This document shows, piece after piece, positions 33,051 to 44,692 of a stretch of DNA of 64,000 nt. The translations under genes were made by a program, and so were the position numbers. This DNA comes from Coenobita brevimanus (lineage: Eukaryota; Arthropoda; Malacostraca; Decapoda; Coenobitidae). Below the pieces are notes generated by a model that worked only from the letters and a program-made list of their open reading frames with translations, was not told the origin of the DNA and did not search any database. The first letter of the stretch is position 1. Each line of letters starts with the position of its first letter. The stretch is taken from positions 2,913,501 through 2,977,500 of the forward strand of contig CM064666.1 of assembly GCA_032717465.1 (NCBI GenBank), read 5' to 3'.

Positions 33051-34424
33051 CTTATGAAAAAAGCCTTCATAACTGTAACGTATAATTCACCTACCGGTAT
33101 ATCCAAACTAATTCAGGCAGGGTCTGTATGGGTATGTAAAATCTTCCGATGTACGAGCGTTAACCCCCAGAAATGCCCAAACAACACAAACACCTTTTCC
33201 CTAAAAGATTTTCCAAAAAAAAAAAATAAATAAATAAACTAATTTCCCTTTGAATATGGTACATACAGTAATTATAAAAATGCAATGCAATCAAGGGGGG
33301 AGAGAAAGTCGCCAGTTGTCAAGGGGGAAGTCTTAAACAAATTTTTGGACTTGGGAGATTAGTCTCAAATTCTTTATTTATTCTGGTTACGTCTCCAATT
33401 TTCTAAGCTAGAAATTTATAAGCTTTTTCTTCAAACAGTATTCAGCAAGAGATAATCACTCGAGAATGCTGAATTACTAAAAGCTGTTAGCCTCTACAGA
33501 AAGGACCTGTGCCCCCTGACAATTAATCATTTAACCTGAAACTTAGTAGTATTAAACCAGGCTCTTGCTCTCGCCTCTCCTAGCGTCCACAACGGTTTTA
33601 TTATGAATTAATATGAAATAACTAGCTTAACTTCCAGTCTTGGTTAATATCAAGGAAAGTTTGTGCAAGCTGCGAGCAAATAAATCATGAACAATTTGGG
33701 AGAATTAAACATGATTTTACATTAAATCGAGCTAACAAGGAAGGCTATGAACTTATGTATTACAACAAAATAAATGCTTACGTTACAAAGAAACTTAGGC
33801 AAGTCGCTCACGCACACAGTCCAGCTACCTAATATTCTCAAATGTAGAAAACAAAGTGAAAATACTGGTAAATGGAGAGATATGGAGTCTCTGAACTGCG
33901 ACGAAGACTGGACTGATCTGCTTATTGCTGCTTAGCTAGCAATGCTGTGTTGCATCCATCTCTGAGGCTGCCGACTGGAGAGATATGGCGTTGCAGAACT
34001 GCAAGAACACTGGGTAATATTTCGGTGGTCAATGCTACTTGCGCTGCTCTTTAGAATACGTCCATCTCTAATGAATGCCAGCCACTAAATGATATGTTCA
34101 TATGTCTGATGCAGCAGAGTCAAGGGAAGGGTGTGGAGCTTTACTCCCAACGGTTGCAGAGGTGAGGTGGACGATATATACATACTATACTAAAATCAAT
34201 CAGTGATACAGTTAGCTGTGCATGTAGTGTCACTTCTGAAACACTGACAGGTGATTTGAAAATCTACTCCAATCGGAGTGCAAATGCGGGACAGTTAGAG
34301 CTGAGTGAAGTTTTCAGGGATTTTCCACTACGTTTGTTGACTCACATAATAATACGATGCCAATAATATGTGACATTACGTCCCGTCAAAATGGAATTTT
34401 ACTCTGGAAAATTTATCAGAACCA
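33048..34424. other. No gene seen; 102-bp diverged tandem duplication
   Basis: No coding feature recognised. TGGAGAGATATGG-GAACTGC-ACTGG, CAATGCT and CCATCTCT blocks recur with a 102-bp offset (starting 33873 and 33975). Confidence 0.55.
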
Positions 34425-34871
34425 TTCGGTTCCCGCAACGTCCATCTCAGCAGTTACCTCAACAAACAAGGGATGAGGCTATGGCACACCTAATGTCTGA
34501 CTTGGCTCGTATCTCTGACTTGGGTAAAAATAATCCTTTGTTTTTAATGCATCAAAAACTCAGTTTTAACACCTATCAACCCGACACAATCTTTCACAGG
34601 AGCACCCTCTAAGGTGTAATAATATCCAGCTCAATCCTGCATCATCCTTGAACATGCTTGGGGTTTCATTCACTCGAGAGATCATATTGCATCTCTTGTA
34701 AAATCTGCCTCCAAGAGATTGAGTGTGCTAAGCCGACTCCGTATCTTCTTTACCCCTGCACAGTTGTTGACTTTATACACGGGTTTTATTCTCCCCTGTG
34801 TAGAGTACAACTCTCATGTGTGGGGAGGCTCCCCACATAGAGCTCTTCTCAATAGGGTGGAGTCAAAGGCT
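34425..34871 (+). mobile_element. LINE family A copy, left part (split by Gypsy-2)
   Basis: Begins near the RT motif C boundary and contains QQLPQQTRDEAMAHLMSDLA, frame-shifted LVKSASKRLSVL, TLYTGFILPCVEYNSHVWGG and LLNRVESKA. It stops mid-codon at GGCT, where Gypsy-2 starts. The element resumes at 52157. Confidence 0.85.
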
Positions 34872-35103
34872 TGTTCTGTTGCCAACATAATTTTCCCATG
34901 ACAGTTGTAGTTTCACACTATTGTTGCATATTACATATAACGTTGTTTATTCATAATTAACAATGTGCAACGTAGTATGAATGATAAACAAACAAACACC
35001 ATTTCACTGTAAAGTGTGGCTTGGGATAGGATGTGCAATCAGACATCTTCTTTTAATCAAAACCTAGAATAAAGGGAGGGCGATGGAGAAATATGAACTG
35101 TAT

Positions 35104-35440
35104 AATATGGCTGACGAATGAGGATATAAAGGAGCGTTGTGGTGTGGATGTGGATGTGATAGGAAGCGTTATGAGGAACACACTGAGGTGGTTTGGCCAT
35201 GTGGAGAGGATGGAGGGTGAAAGACTGACGAAGAGAGTGTATGTGAGTGAGGTGGAGGGGGGAAGAGGGAGGGGGAGGCCGAGGATGAGATGGAGGGATG
35301 GGGTGGAGAGGTATATGAGAGAGGGGGGTGTGAGTTGGGAGTAGAGCAGTGAAATGGCGGGGGACAGGGCGACTTTGAGGCGATTTGTTTGTGGCCACCC
35401 CAAACGGGATTGAGGCGTCTGGCAATAGATAGATAGGTAG
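35104..35440 (+). mobile_element. LINE family D, 3' fragment in the 5' LTR
   Basis: Encodes CGVDVDVIGSVMRNTLRWFG, HVERMEGERLTKRVYVSEV and MRWRDGVERYM, then a short 3' end and an AATAGATAGATAGG tail. The 3' LTR lacks it, so the insertion point between GAACTGTAT and ATATGTTTAAG is visible. Nearly identical to 38710-39045. Confidence 0.9.
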
Positions 35441-35832
35441 ATATATGTTTAAGTCTTGGGGAAATATTTACCTTGTTGGTATACTTTAATGTAATCAATA
35501 CTAATTTATTGAGGTGTATAATGTACATGGTATAGTTATGATGCTTCTATTCATGTATAAATCCCAGTTGTCTGTGGAGGTTTAGCACCTCTGATTTAGC
35601 TGACTCGGCGCCACACCCAGAGGGGATGGTTGCCGGCTAGGGCAGAACGCACGTATCATTTGAACAAGAGGGACGTATAACTCTGAACTCTCTCAGTGTC
35701 GCAGTTGTATCTTTCTGTGGCCAATAAAGAGGGATTTAATCTGCTCAGTTTCAGTTCACCTGCAAACGCTACCTTCAAAATTCTTCAACAGGGTTCTACA
35801 CCGATTTTCCACCATCTCCAGTGTGTGAGAAG

Positions 35833-37293
<1,461 letters not shown>

Positions 37294-37504
37294 GTGAGAA
37301 GACTTTGGTGGAGTGTGTCAGCCGGAAGTGATTTCGACCAGGCGTAACGTTATTGCTTGGAAGTGAGGTCACGACAGCTGATGTATAAATTGGTGATCAG
37401 CTGTGGGGTTCCAAGCTGATATATTAGTGACTAGTTGAGGAATCCATACAGTCGAAACATATTTTTGGTTGCAGTGGCGGGATTCCTGCCTGCTGTTACA
37501 TATT

Positions 37505-37524
37505 TTGGTGCCAGTGGTGCGACG
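37505..37524 (+). promoter_or_regulatory. Gypsy-2 primer binding site (tentative)
   Basis: TTGGTGCCAGTGGTGCGAC begins four bases after the LTR end. TGG at the start and the GC-rich block fit a tRNA 3'-end complement. A related block, TTGGCGCCAGTGG, is found at 55404. Confidence 0.55.
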
Positions 37525-38297
37525 ACACACTTAACATAGGTGTTCAGCTAGGATACGACAAGGTACTAAAGGGATTAGTGAAAACTCCTTGGAACCGCTC
37601 GTGATCCTGCAGGTGAACAGAAAATCTTACTCTCCGTCGCAAAGGGACTAATTGCGGAGTGAGTAAATAGAGCAGATATCAGAATAATCTCGTTCTCTCT
37701 CCATCTCTGTCTGGGGAGATATCTCTACCTTCAAGCGCGAACTGGCAATTATCTCTCTCGTACCGAGGCCAATGCGGTGAAGGGTGGGATCGTCTAGACG
37801 CATCTAGCAACTCTAGACGTGTGGCAGCATGAGCGTGTGGTGTGGTGGAGCTGTGCGGCGTGGTGCACCATCCCACTGGCCGCTGCTCCATCCTTTCAGT
37901 TGCCCAAGGACTATGTCGTGGGTAGCGTTGTCATGTGGTTGGCGTCATGTGGTTGGCGGAGAAACTTAGCAAAGTGTGAAGACTTGCAATACGAATCTAC
38001 CGGGAACTTCAGCATCATATGACACCTAGGTAGTGTACATGCACAGTGAACCTTCAGACACACTTTTTAAGCAGCACATATTAGTGTATAAAAAATAAAG
38101 GTTTCTCAGTTTCCCCTGAATACATACATTTTCTGTTCGTCTTGTCTGCGTCCCATTCTCTATTGCTCAAAGCCATAACTAATCTATTTGTGTCAGTTTA
38201 ATTTTTCCTGTACTGGGGAGGGAATAAATTCTGACAAGCTTAGATGGATACAGTGAAGAAGTGGGGACGAATTAAGGGGATATTCAGACAAACCAAC
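37525..38297 (+). other. Gypsy-2 leader
   Basis: Untranslated stretch between the primer site and the probable gag start ATG at 38298 (MTEEKSSELDSEF). I see no conserved feature besides the absence of a long plus-strand frame. Confidence 0.5.
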
Positions 38298-38336
38298 CAT
38301 GACGGAAGAAAAGTCTAGTGAATTAGACTCAGAATT

Positions 38337-39045
38337 TTGTGAATGTAGGGAAGAGTAAAGTGATGGTCTTTGAGAGAGGTGAAGTCAGTGAATGCACAGC
38401 GAGGTTGGATGGTGAGGAATAGGAAAATGTGAGTACGTTTAAGTACTTGGGTAGTGTGATGAGTAAGGATGGAGGTTTGGAGGGTGAAGTGCTTGAAAGG
38501 GTACAGCAGGGAAGAAAGGTTGCTGGTTCTTTGAAAGCAGTGATAAGAAACAGGGAATTGAGCATGGAAGTGAAAAAGTTACTACATGACAGTATGGTGA
38601 TACCAACTCTAACGTATGGAAGTGAAGCTTCGACGTTGTTGGAAGGACACAAGTCAAAAGTGAGAGCAGTGGAAATGAGTTATTTAAGAGGAGCCTGTGG
38701 AGTCACATGGAGAGACAGGCTGACGAATGAGAATGTAAAGAAGCGTTGTGGTGTGGATGTGGATGTGATAGGAAGCGTTATGAGGAACACACTGAGGTGG
38801 TTTGGCCATGTGGAGAGGATGGAGGGTGAAAGACTGACGAAGAGAGTGTATGTGAGTGAGGTGGAGGGGGGAAAAGGGAGGGGGAGGTCGAGGATGAGAT
38901 GGAGGGATGGGGTGGAGAGGTATATGAGAGAGGGGTGTGTGAGTTGGGAGCAGGGCAGTGAAATGGCGGGGGACAGGGCGACTTGGAGGCGATTTGTTTG
39001 TGGCCACCCCAAACGGGATTGAGGCGTCTGGCAACAGATAGAGAT
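38337..39045 (+). mobile_element. LINE family D, 3' part, inserted in gag
   Basis: RT C-terminal region: NVSTFKYLGSVMSKDGGLEG, SLKAVIRNRELSMEVKKLL, PTLTYGSEASTLLEG, LRGACGVTWRDRLTNE and LRWFGHVERMEGERLTKR, ending at HPKRD. An ACAGATAGAGATAG tail follows. Flanks ATTTTGTGA (left) and AAATTTGTGA (right) look like an imperfect target duplication. 197 codons are open at 38429-39022. 5' truncated. Confidence 0.87.
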
Positions 39046-39463
39046 AGAAATTTGTGAGTGGATTGAGACCTTGGTTACGAGTATTCGAACTCTACAGTGA
39101 AGGACATCTTAAGGCTGGAGATAGTCAGGACACTTCTGAGGAACTGGATAGTGGGGACTTAAACACTTTACATTTTCATTCTGGTCGTCTTATTCAACGG
39201 TTCCTGAAAGTTCAGTTAGGTCCAAAATGGCCATTAGTCTTGCTAATAAGGGTACTCCTAGCGAAGAGACTGTGGATGTTGAACAGGCTACAACAGCACC
39301 CTTGGCCTCTCAACCAGATATTCAAATTCCAATATTCTCAGATATTAATGCAACGACTCACATGCCCACTTACACATCAGGCACGTTCATTTCACCATTA
39401 ACCATTGGACAGCAAGGACAAGACCATTTATTTGCTAATGTTCCTTATGCTAATCCATGAGGC

Positions 39464-39770
39464 ATGAATACCAACAGTATTGGCGTGCAAACCCAGGATC
39501 TTTCTGCTAATACATGGGGCATGAATACTAACAGTACTGGCGTGCAAACCCAGGATCTTTCTGCTAATACATGGGGCATGAATACTAACAGTACTGGCGT
39601 GCAAACCCAGGATCTTTCTGCTAATACATGGGGCATGAATACTAACAGTTCTGGCGTGCAAACCCAGGATCTTTCTGCTAATACATGGGGCATGAATACT
39701 AACAGTTCTGGCGTGCAAACCCAGGATCTTTGTGCTAATCCATGGGGCATGAATACTAGTATGCAAACTT
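39464..39770 (+). repeat. 57-bp tandem repeat array in gag
   Basis: About 5.3 units beginning GGCATGAATACTAACAG and containing GGCGTGCAAACCCAGGATC. Units are nearly identical, in frame (19 codons) and translate in full except at the ends. Confidence 0.95.
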
Positions 39771-40401
39771 AGGTGAATTTTCCTTCTGTATGGCATGAAC
39801 CTAACATGGCGACCACTAATCTGGCTACTGCTAGTGTTCCTTCAACTTTACCTCCTGTAGCGCCAGTTAGACAGTCCCAAGGACAGTTTGCTCAGGCACC
39901 TTCAAACCCAGATTGTATAAAGGTGCTACCTACAGCCCAACCGAGTTTACAGTTTACTGGGGAAGATGACTACAATTTCCAAACCGGACCTACTGCTCAT
40001 GAGTATGAAACATTTAAGGAAACCTTAATTAACACTTTTGCAAGCGACTGCTACATGCTGGATGCTTGGATGTTTAGGTTCATAGATATAGCACAGCAGC
40101 ATCCTAACTGTACTGAAAGTCAGGCTTTGGTAAAGGCAGGCATATGCTATGCAGAAGCTAACAAAGTCTTGCAAACTTTGGGCTGGAGAAATACAGCTAC
40201 TAGTTCTCCACAGCAAAAGACCAAGGCTGTAAAGCCAAAAGTGCAAAGATGGTGTGTCATCCATGGGCAGTGTCCTTATTCAACGGACTATTGCCCAATG
40301 GTTCTTGCAAATCGGGAAAAACTGGGCAACCAGGTTAATTCGGGAAAAGTCCAGGACCACACGCAGAAGTAAACAAAATCGTACAGTCCACCGATGCGTG
40401 T

Positions 40402-41368
40402 GTGGCAGCTGTTAAAAAGGTGGATTTGCTCTCGATACCTTGGATCATAGGGAAAGGCCAGGTGTCTTTGATAGTGGACACTGGAGCATGTGCAAATATT
40501 ATTTCTAGTAAAGCGCTAGAGAGGCTGAAGTATGAAATGCCTCGAGCTAATTGGACGTTGTCAGCACCTGACGTGATTTTGACAGGTGTGACAGGGAGCA
40601 AAATGAAGATCGTAAGCCAGGTTCCATTGACACTGAGGGCAGGTAACGATCTCCTTTGTTACGTGCTACATTGCGGTTGAGGATTTCCCTCTGTTAGCTG
40701 ATGGGTTATTGGGCTTTGAATCCATGGAGGAGTATAACGTCATTGTACACCCTCAGAGACATTCTGTTTCCTTTAATGGAAAGGAGTTTGTAGGCCTTAG
40801 TCCCTCAGCAACACAAGCTTGAACTGGCATCCCATCAGGAGCTGTTCAACCAGTTGTGACCCCGACAAGTGAAGCGTCAAGGGAGTCCCTGGATGCACAC
40901 GAAACAGACGGTATGGATTGGAAGCGGGTCAGGGCTATAGTGAGTGGGAATCACCACTTACCCAGTCGAACTGTCTGCAAAATTCCTGTCCGAGTACCTG
41001 ATGTATTGGATGGAACTGATGTGGTATGTTTGACAGAGACCATAAAACATAAGGCATTGTTGCTAGGGTCCACTCTGAGTTGTGTCGGACCAGATCAGAA
41101 GACACCTCTCTTCATCGCAAATATGAGTGGTGGTGCAGTTAAGCTCAGAGATGGATGTTATATAGGCGACTTGATGTCCTATGGTGCCCCTGTAAAGGAA
41201 GTCAACGACGTACCAGTGTTCTCTCCCGTAGTCACATCACAAACAACAACTCTGTCGGAACCTACACGTCTTGGGAGAGAAAAGCTACTAGAACAATACG
41301 TGAAGGTAACAGATAACATTGCCCATAAAACGCGGTTACTAGCATTTCCTAAGAATTCTCCGACATAG
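40402..41368 (+). pseudogene. Gypsy-2 protease and pre-RT linker
   Basis: IVDTGACANIISSKALERL near 40470 carries the retropepsin catalytic motif, followed by ILTGVTGSKMKIV (flap-like). A stop at 40678 and a frame change follow. The sequence near 40690-40720 still reads like an L-L-G-F block in another frame. From 40856 a second open stretch (SLDAHETDGMDW, PVRVPDVLDGTDVV) forms the linker to RT and ends at 41368, shortly before LINE D'. Confidence 0.8.
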
Positions 41369-41436
41369 AGGCACGTCCAGGAGAACCGCTGGGTAGGATG
41401 GACAAGGGGAAGCATCATATTGGGCTGTGCCCTGGT

Positions 41437-43844
41437 CTATCTATCTATATCTATATACCTAGGCTGCTTCCCCCAAGGAAAGGGAGGTAGCCGAGACAGG
41501 ACGACACACTCCCCATTTACTCATCCATTCAAACACATTCATTCGCATCTTAGCCCCAAAGGGGAGAACGGACAGATCCTCACCGCACCACACCGCACAA
41601 GGGTCAACTGCGCAATGCAATCAGTGACATCCGCAGCAGGGCCCGACAGCAGAACTGGTTTACCCCTGCCACATCATAACAGACCCATCCCCTTACCCGC
41701 ACCTGACCTGACTAGCTGATCAGACCAAAATGCGGGAGAATATCCCCTCAGGGCTGCGTCATCACTTATTCATTCACAATTTCTCTCCATTTATTTCTGT
41801 CACGCACAGCCACTCTTCCTTGCTCAACAGACATCCCTCTCGCATCTAGCGCTCTCTTCACACTGTCCATCCATCCTATTCGTGGTCTTCCTCTCAGCCT
41901 TACACCTCTCACATCAGATCTAGTTATCTTTTTCACCAATCGCTCATTATCCATTCTCTCCATATGCCCAAACCATCGCAACACCCTCTGCTCAACTCTA
42001 CCAGCCATCTCCTGAACAACTCCAGTTCTCCTTCGCACTTCATCATTTCGCACCCGATCCATACGCGTCACTCCACACATACTCCTCAGACACCTCATCT
42101 CCATTACATTCAAACTTTTCCTCTCTGCTACACCCATATTCCATGTTTCAGCCCCATATAACGCAGTCGGTACCACAACACCCTCATACAGCCTTCTCTT
42201 TACATCCATTCTAAGCGAACGACATTTAAACACTTTTTTCATTCCTCCCAGCACCTTTCCTACTTCATTTATTCTAAACTTCACTTCTGCATCTATTCTT
42301 CCATCCACAGCAACATGTGACCCTAAATATTTAAAACAATCTACCTCCTCAAGCAACTCACCATTCAAAACTATATTCATCCCCCTACCATCTATCAACC
42401 TCGTACACTTCATCACTTTACTCTTATTCTCATTTACTTTCAATTTTCTCCTTTCACACACCCTTCCAAACTCCTCTACCAACTGTCTCAATTTCTGCTC
42501 TGAATCAGTCACCAGTGCAGTATCATCTGCAAACAGCAGCTGCTTCAGATTCCACTCTCCACCATCAACATTCACTAGACTCAGACCTCCACCTAAAACT
42601 CTTGCATTCACCTCCCTTACAACACCATCCATGTAAATATTAAACAACCAAGGCGACATCACACAACCCTGTCGCAGCCCCACTCTCACGGGAAACCAAT
42701 CACTCACAGCATTTCCCACTCTTACACACGCTCTACTATTTACATAAAAACTTTTCACCCCTTTTAGTAACCTACCATCAAGTCCATACAATCTTAAAAC
42801 AGTCCACAAAGCCTCCCTATCAATTTTATCATACGCTTTCTCTAAATCCATAAATGCCCAAAACACATCGTTGCCTTTCGCTAAATACTTTTCACACACT
42901 TGTCTCACAGCAAACACCTGATCAACGCATCCCCTCCCTCTCCTAAAGCCACACTGCTCATCACCAATCACTCCCTCTGTACCCTCTCTAACTCTCATAA
43001 TTAACACTCTACCATACACCTTACCTACAACACTCAATAGACTTATGCCCCTAAAGCTAGTACATTCATACTTATCACCCTTGCCTTTATACAACGGGAC
43101 CACACAAGCACTTGCCCAGTCAATTGGCACCATACCTTTCTCAAAGCACACATTCAACAATCTTACTAACCAGTCAACAATAGTCACTCCACCACCCTTC
43201 AGGCATTCCACAGCGCACCCATCCATACCTGCAGCTTTTCCTGTTTTCATCTCCTTTACTGCCTTCTCCACTTCCTCCTTCGTGATCAAAGAATCATTCA
43301 ACTCTCCCAACACATTTATTCCTTGCACCCTTCCATTCGCCACAATCTCAGCCACCCTTTCCTCCTCTACATTTAACAGTCTTTCAAAATACTCTGCCCA
43401 TCTCTTCCTTACTGCATCCATCTCAATTAACATCCTTCCATCCTCTGCTTTTACTCGTTCTTCCTTCCCAGATTCTCCCTTTCGCACCCTTTTCACCTCC
43501 TTCCAAAACATTTTCTTATTCTGTTGAAAATTCTTTGTCAGCCGCCTACCCCACCTCTCATCTGCTGCCACTTTAGCATCACACACAGCCCTTCTCGCTC
43601 TATTCCTCTTTTCCTTATACCTTTCATATGACATCTCATCCTTACTCTGCAGCCACACTTCATATGCACGTCTCTTCTCAGCCACAGGCATACTTACTTC
43701 CTCGCACCACCATTCACTTCCTTTTCTTACACCACCACCCACACATCTCACACCACACACTTCTTCTGCATGCCCCACCACAGCACTCTTAAACAACTGC
43801 CATTCCTCCTCCACGCTGCCATTTTCCCGATCTTTCACTTCGTT
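41437..43844 (-). mobile_element. LINE D' insertion (GATA-type tail), 5' truncated
   Basis: A 7-bp duplication CCCTGGT (41430-41436, 43845-43851) flanks it. The 3' end on the minus strand is a GATA run (seen as TCTATCTATCTATATC at 41437) preceded by an about 320-bp 3' UTR. Removing it joins the Gypsy-2 frame across LCPGRNPIYVPAP. It lacks the endonuclease. Confidence 0.92.
41766..43838 (-). CDS. Intact 690-codon LINE D' reverse transcriptase ORF
   Basis: The longest uninterrupted ORF in the window. It would copy LINE RNA at a nicked target. The N-terminal third is a charged linker (KEKRNRARRAVCDAKVAADE). RT begins with KTGKAAGMDGCAVECLKGG, then ACVVPLYKGKGDKYECTSFR, FMDLEKAYDKIDREALW (motif A), RVGLRQGCVMSPWLFNIYMD (motif B) and KQLLFADDTALVTDSE (motif C, FADD), then CFKYLGSHVAVDGRIDAEV. 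The C-terminal region has RCLRSMCGVTRMDRVRNDEV and VLRWFGHMERMDNERLVKKI. The upstream endonuclease is missing because the copy is 5' truncated, so the Met at 43838 is only the first available. Layout suggests an RTE/Proto2-like clade, which is tentative. Family D at 35.1, 38.3 and 57.4 kb is a related subfamily. Confidence 0.9.
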   Translation of the reverse strand: MKDRENGSVEEEWQLFKSAVVGHAEEVCGVRCVGGGVRKGSEWWCEEVSMPVAEKRRAYEVWLQSKDEMSYERYKEKRNRARRAVCDAKVAADERWGRRLTKNFQQNKKMFWKEVKRVRKGESGKEERVKAEDGRMLIEMDAVRKRWAEYFERLLNVEEERVAEIVANGRVQGINVLGELNDSLITKEEVEKAVKEMKTGKAAGMDGCAVECLKGGGVTIVDWLVRLLNVCFEKGMVPIDWASACVVPLYKGKGDKYECTSFRGISLLSVVGKVYGRVLIMRVREGTEGVIGDEQCGFRRGRGCVDQVFAVRQVCEKYLAKGNDVFWAFMDLEKAYDKIDREALWTVLRLYGLDGRLLKGVKSFYVNSRACVRVGNAVSDWFPVRVGLRQGCVMSPWLFNIYMDGVVREVNARVLGGGLSLVNVDGGEWNLKQLLFADDTALVTDSEQKLRQLVEEFGRVCERRKLKVNENKSKVMKCTRLIDGRGMNIVLNGELLEEVDCFKYLGSHVAVDGRIDAEVKFRINEVGKVLGGMKKVFKCRSLRMDVKRRLYEGVVVPTALYGAETWNMGVAERKSLNVMEMRCLRSMCGVTRMDRVRNDEVRRRTGVVQEMAGRVEQRVLRWFGHMERMDNERLVKKITRSDVRGVRLRGRPRIGWMDSVKRALDARGMSVEQGRVAVRDRNKWREIVNE

Positions 43845-43851
43845 CCCTGGT

Positions 43852-44647
43852 AGAAATCCGATTTATGTGCCTGCACCGCCAACCACACAGCCAAAGAAGT
43901 GCAGTGGAAGAGGAAGTTGAAAAGGTCCTTCATGATGAAGTCATTCAGCCTTCTTCCTCACCTGGGAATGCACCACTCTTTCTAGTGCCTAAAAAGGACA
44001 GTGGTGTGAGACCTGTTGTGGATTTTCGGCAAGTGAACAAGGTAACCATGCCGGATCGTTACCCGATTCTGCATCTCAAAGACTTACTGCAGTCCTTGGG
44101 TAAAGGTACCGTATTCACCTGCCTGGATCTACGTCAGGGTATTGGCAGGTGGAGCTGACCAAAGAGTCGCGCCCCAGCACTGCCTTTAGCACTCACTGTG
44201 GGCACTTTGAATTTCTCTGGATGCCTTACTGACTAATGCTCCTTTGACTTTCAGAGGATGATAAATCAGTTGTTTGGTGACATGATTGGGCAGGACGTCC
44301 TAGCATATCTAGATGACTTGATAATTGTAAGCAAGAATATCCACACTCATTTTTGTAACTTAAAACGAGTGATGGAAACCTTAAGATCCACAGGTCTGAA
44401 AATCAAGCTATCGAAGTGCGATTTTCTAAAAGGAAGTGTTAGATTTCTAGGGCACTTAGTTGATGGCGATGGCATCAAGGCTCTGCCGGATAAGGTTACA
44501 GCCATGGTAAATTTCCCTACGCCCAAGTCCAAGGACGATGTTCGCTCATTCTTAGAGCTCACTGGTTTTTACAGGAGCTTTGTCCACAATTATGCTGCTA
44601 TTGCATCACCATTGATGACGCTACTCAAGAAGGATGCTGCATGGTAG
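43852..44647 (+). pseudogene. Gypsy-2 reverse transcriptase
   Basis: Fingers: VLHDEVIQPSSSPGNAPLFL, VPKKDSGVRPVVDFRQVN and YPILHLKDLLQSLGKG, then FTCLDLRQGI with the motif A Asp. A frame shift near 44150 and stops to 44257 remove continuity. The next frame has MINQLFGDMIG and LAYLDDLIIVSKN (motif C, YLDD), then SKCDFLKGSVRFLGHLV and the connection block to 44647, where TAG replaces an expected Trp codon. Standard Gypsy RT, inactive. Confidence 0.9.
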
Positions 44648-44692
44648 TGGGGACCATCGGAAGAGAAAAACTTCAACGACCTCAAGAGAGCC

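Larger units (their letters stand above)
38298..40372 (+). pseudogene. gag: Gypsy-2 gag with 19-residue tandem repeats
   Basis: The probable start is at 38298. LINE D interrupts the first codons at about 38337, and gag resumes near 39046. Frame shifts follow, then MAISLANKGTPSEETVDVEQ at 39227. Next is a run of about five 57-bp repeats encoding variants of GMNTNSTGVQTQDLSANTW (39464-39770). A stop TGA at 39458 stands where other units have TGG, and a TAG at 39770 ends the array. In the same frame the capsid-like part follows (GEDDYNFQTGPTAHEYETFK, then ALVKAGICYAEANKVLQTLG) and a Cys-rich WCVIHGQCPYSTDYCPMV near 40250, which may be a nucleic-acid-binding knuckle. The product would form the particle shell. 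Confidence 0.8.

Noticed and set aside
39464..39770. Regular repeats resembling a CRISPR array
   Set aside because: Units are 57 bp, contiguous without unique spacers, and translate in frame within gag. The context is eukaryotic.
41964..42161. Plus-strand ORFs over 41.9-43.6 kb
   Set aside because: Antisense shadows of the intact LINE D' RT ORF.
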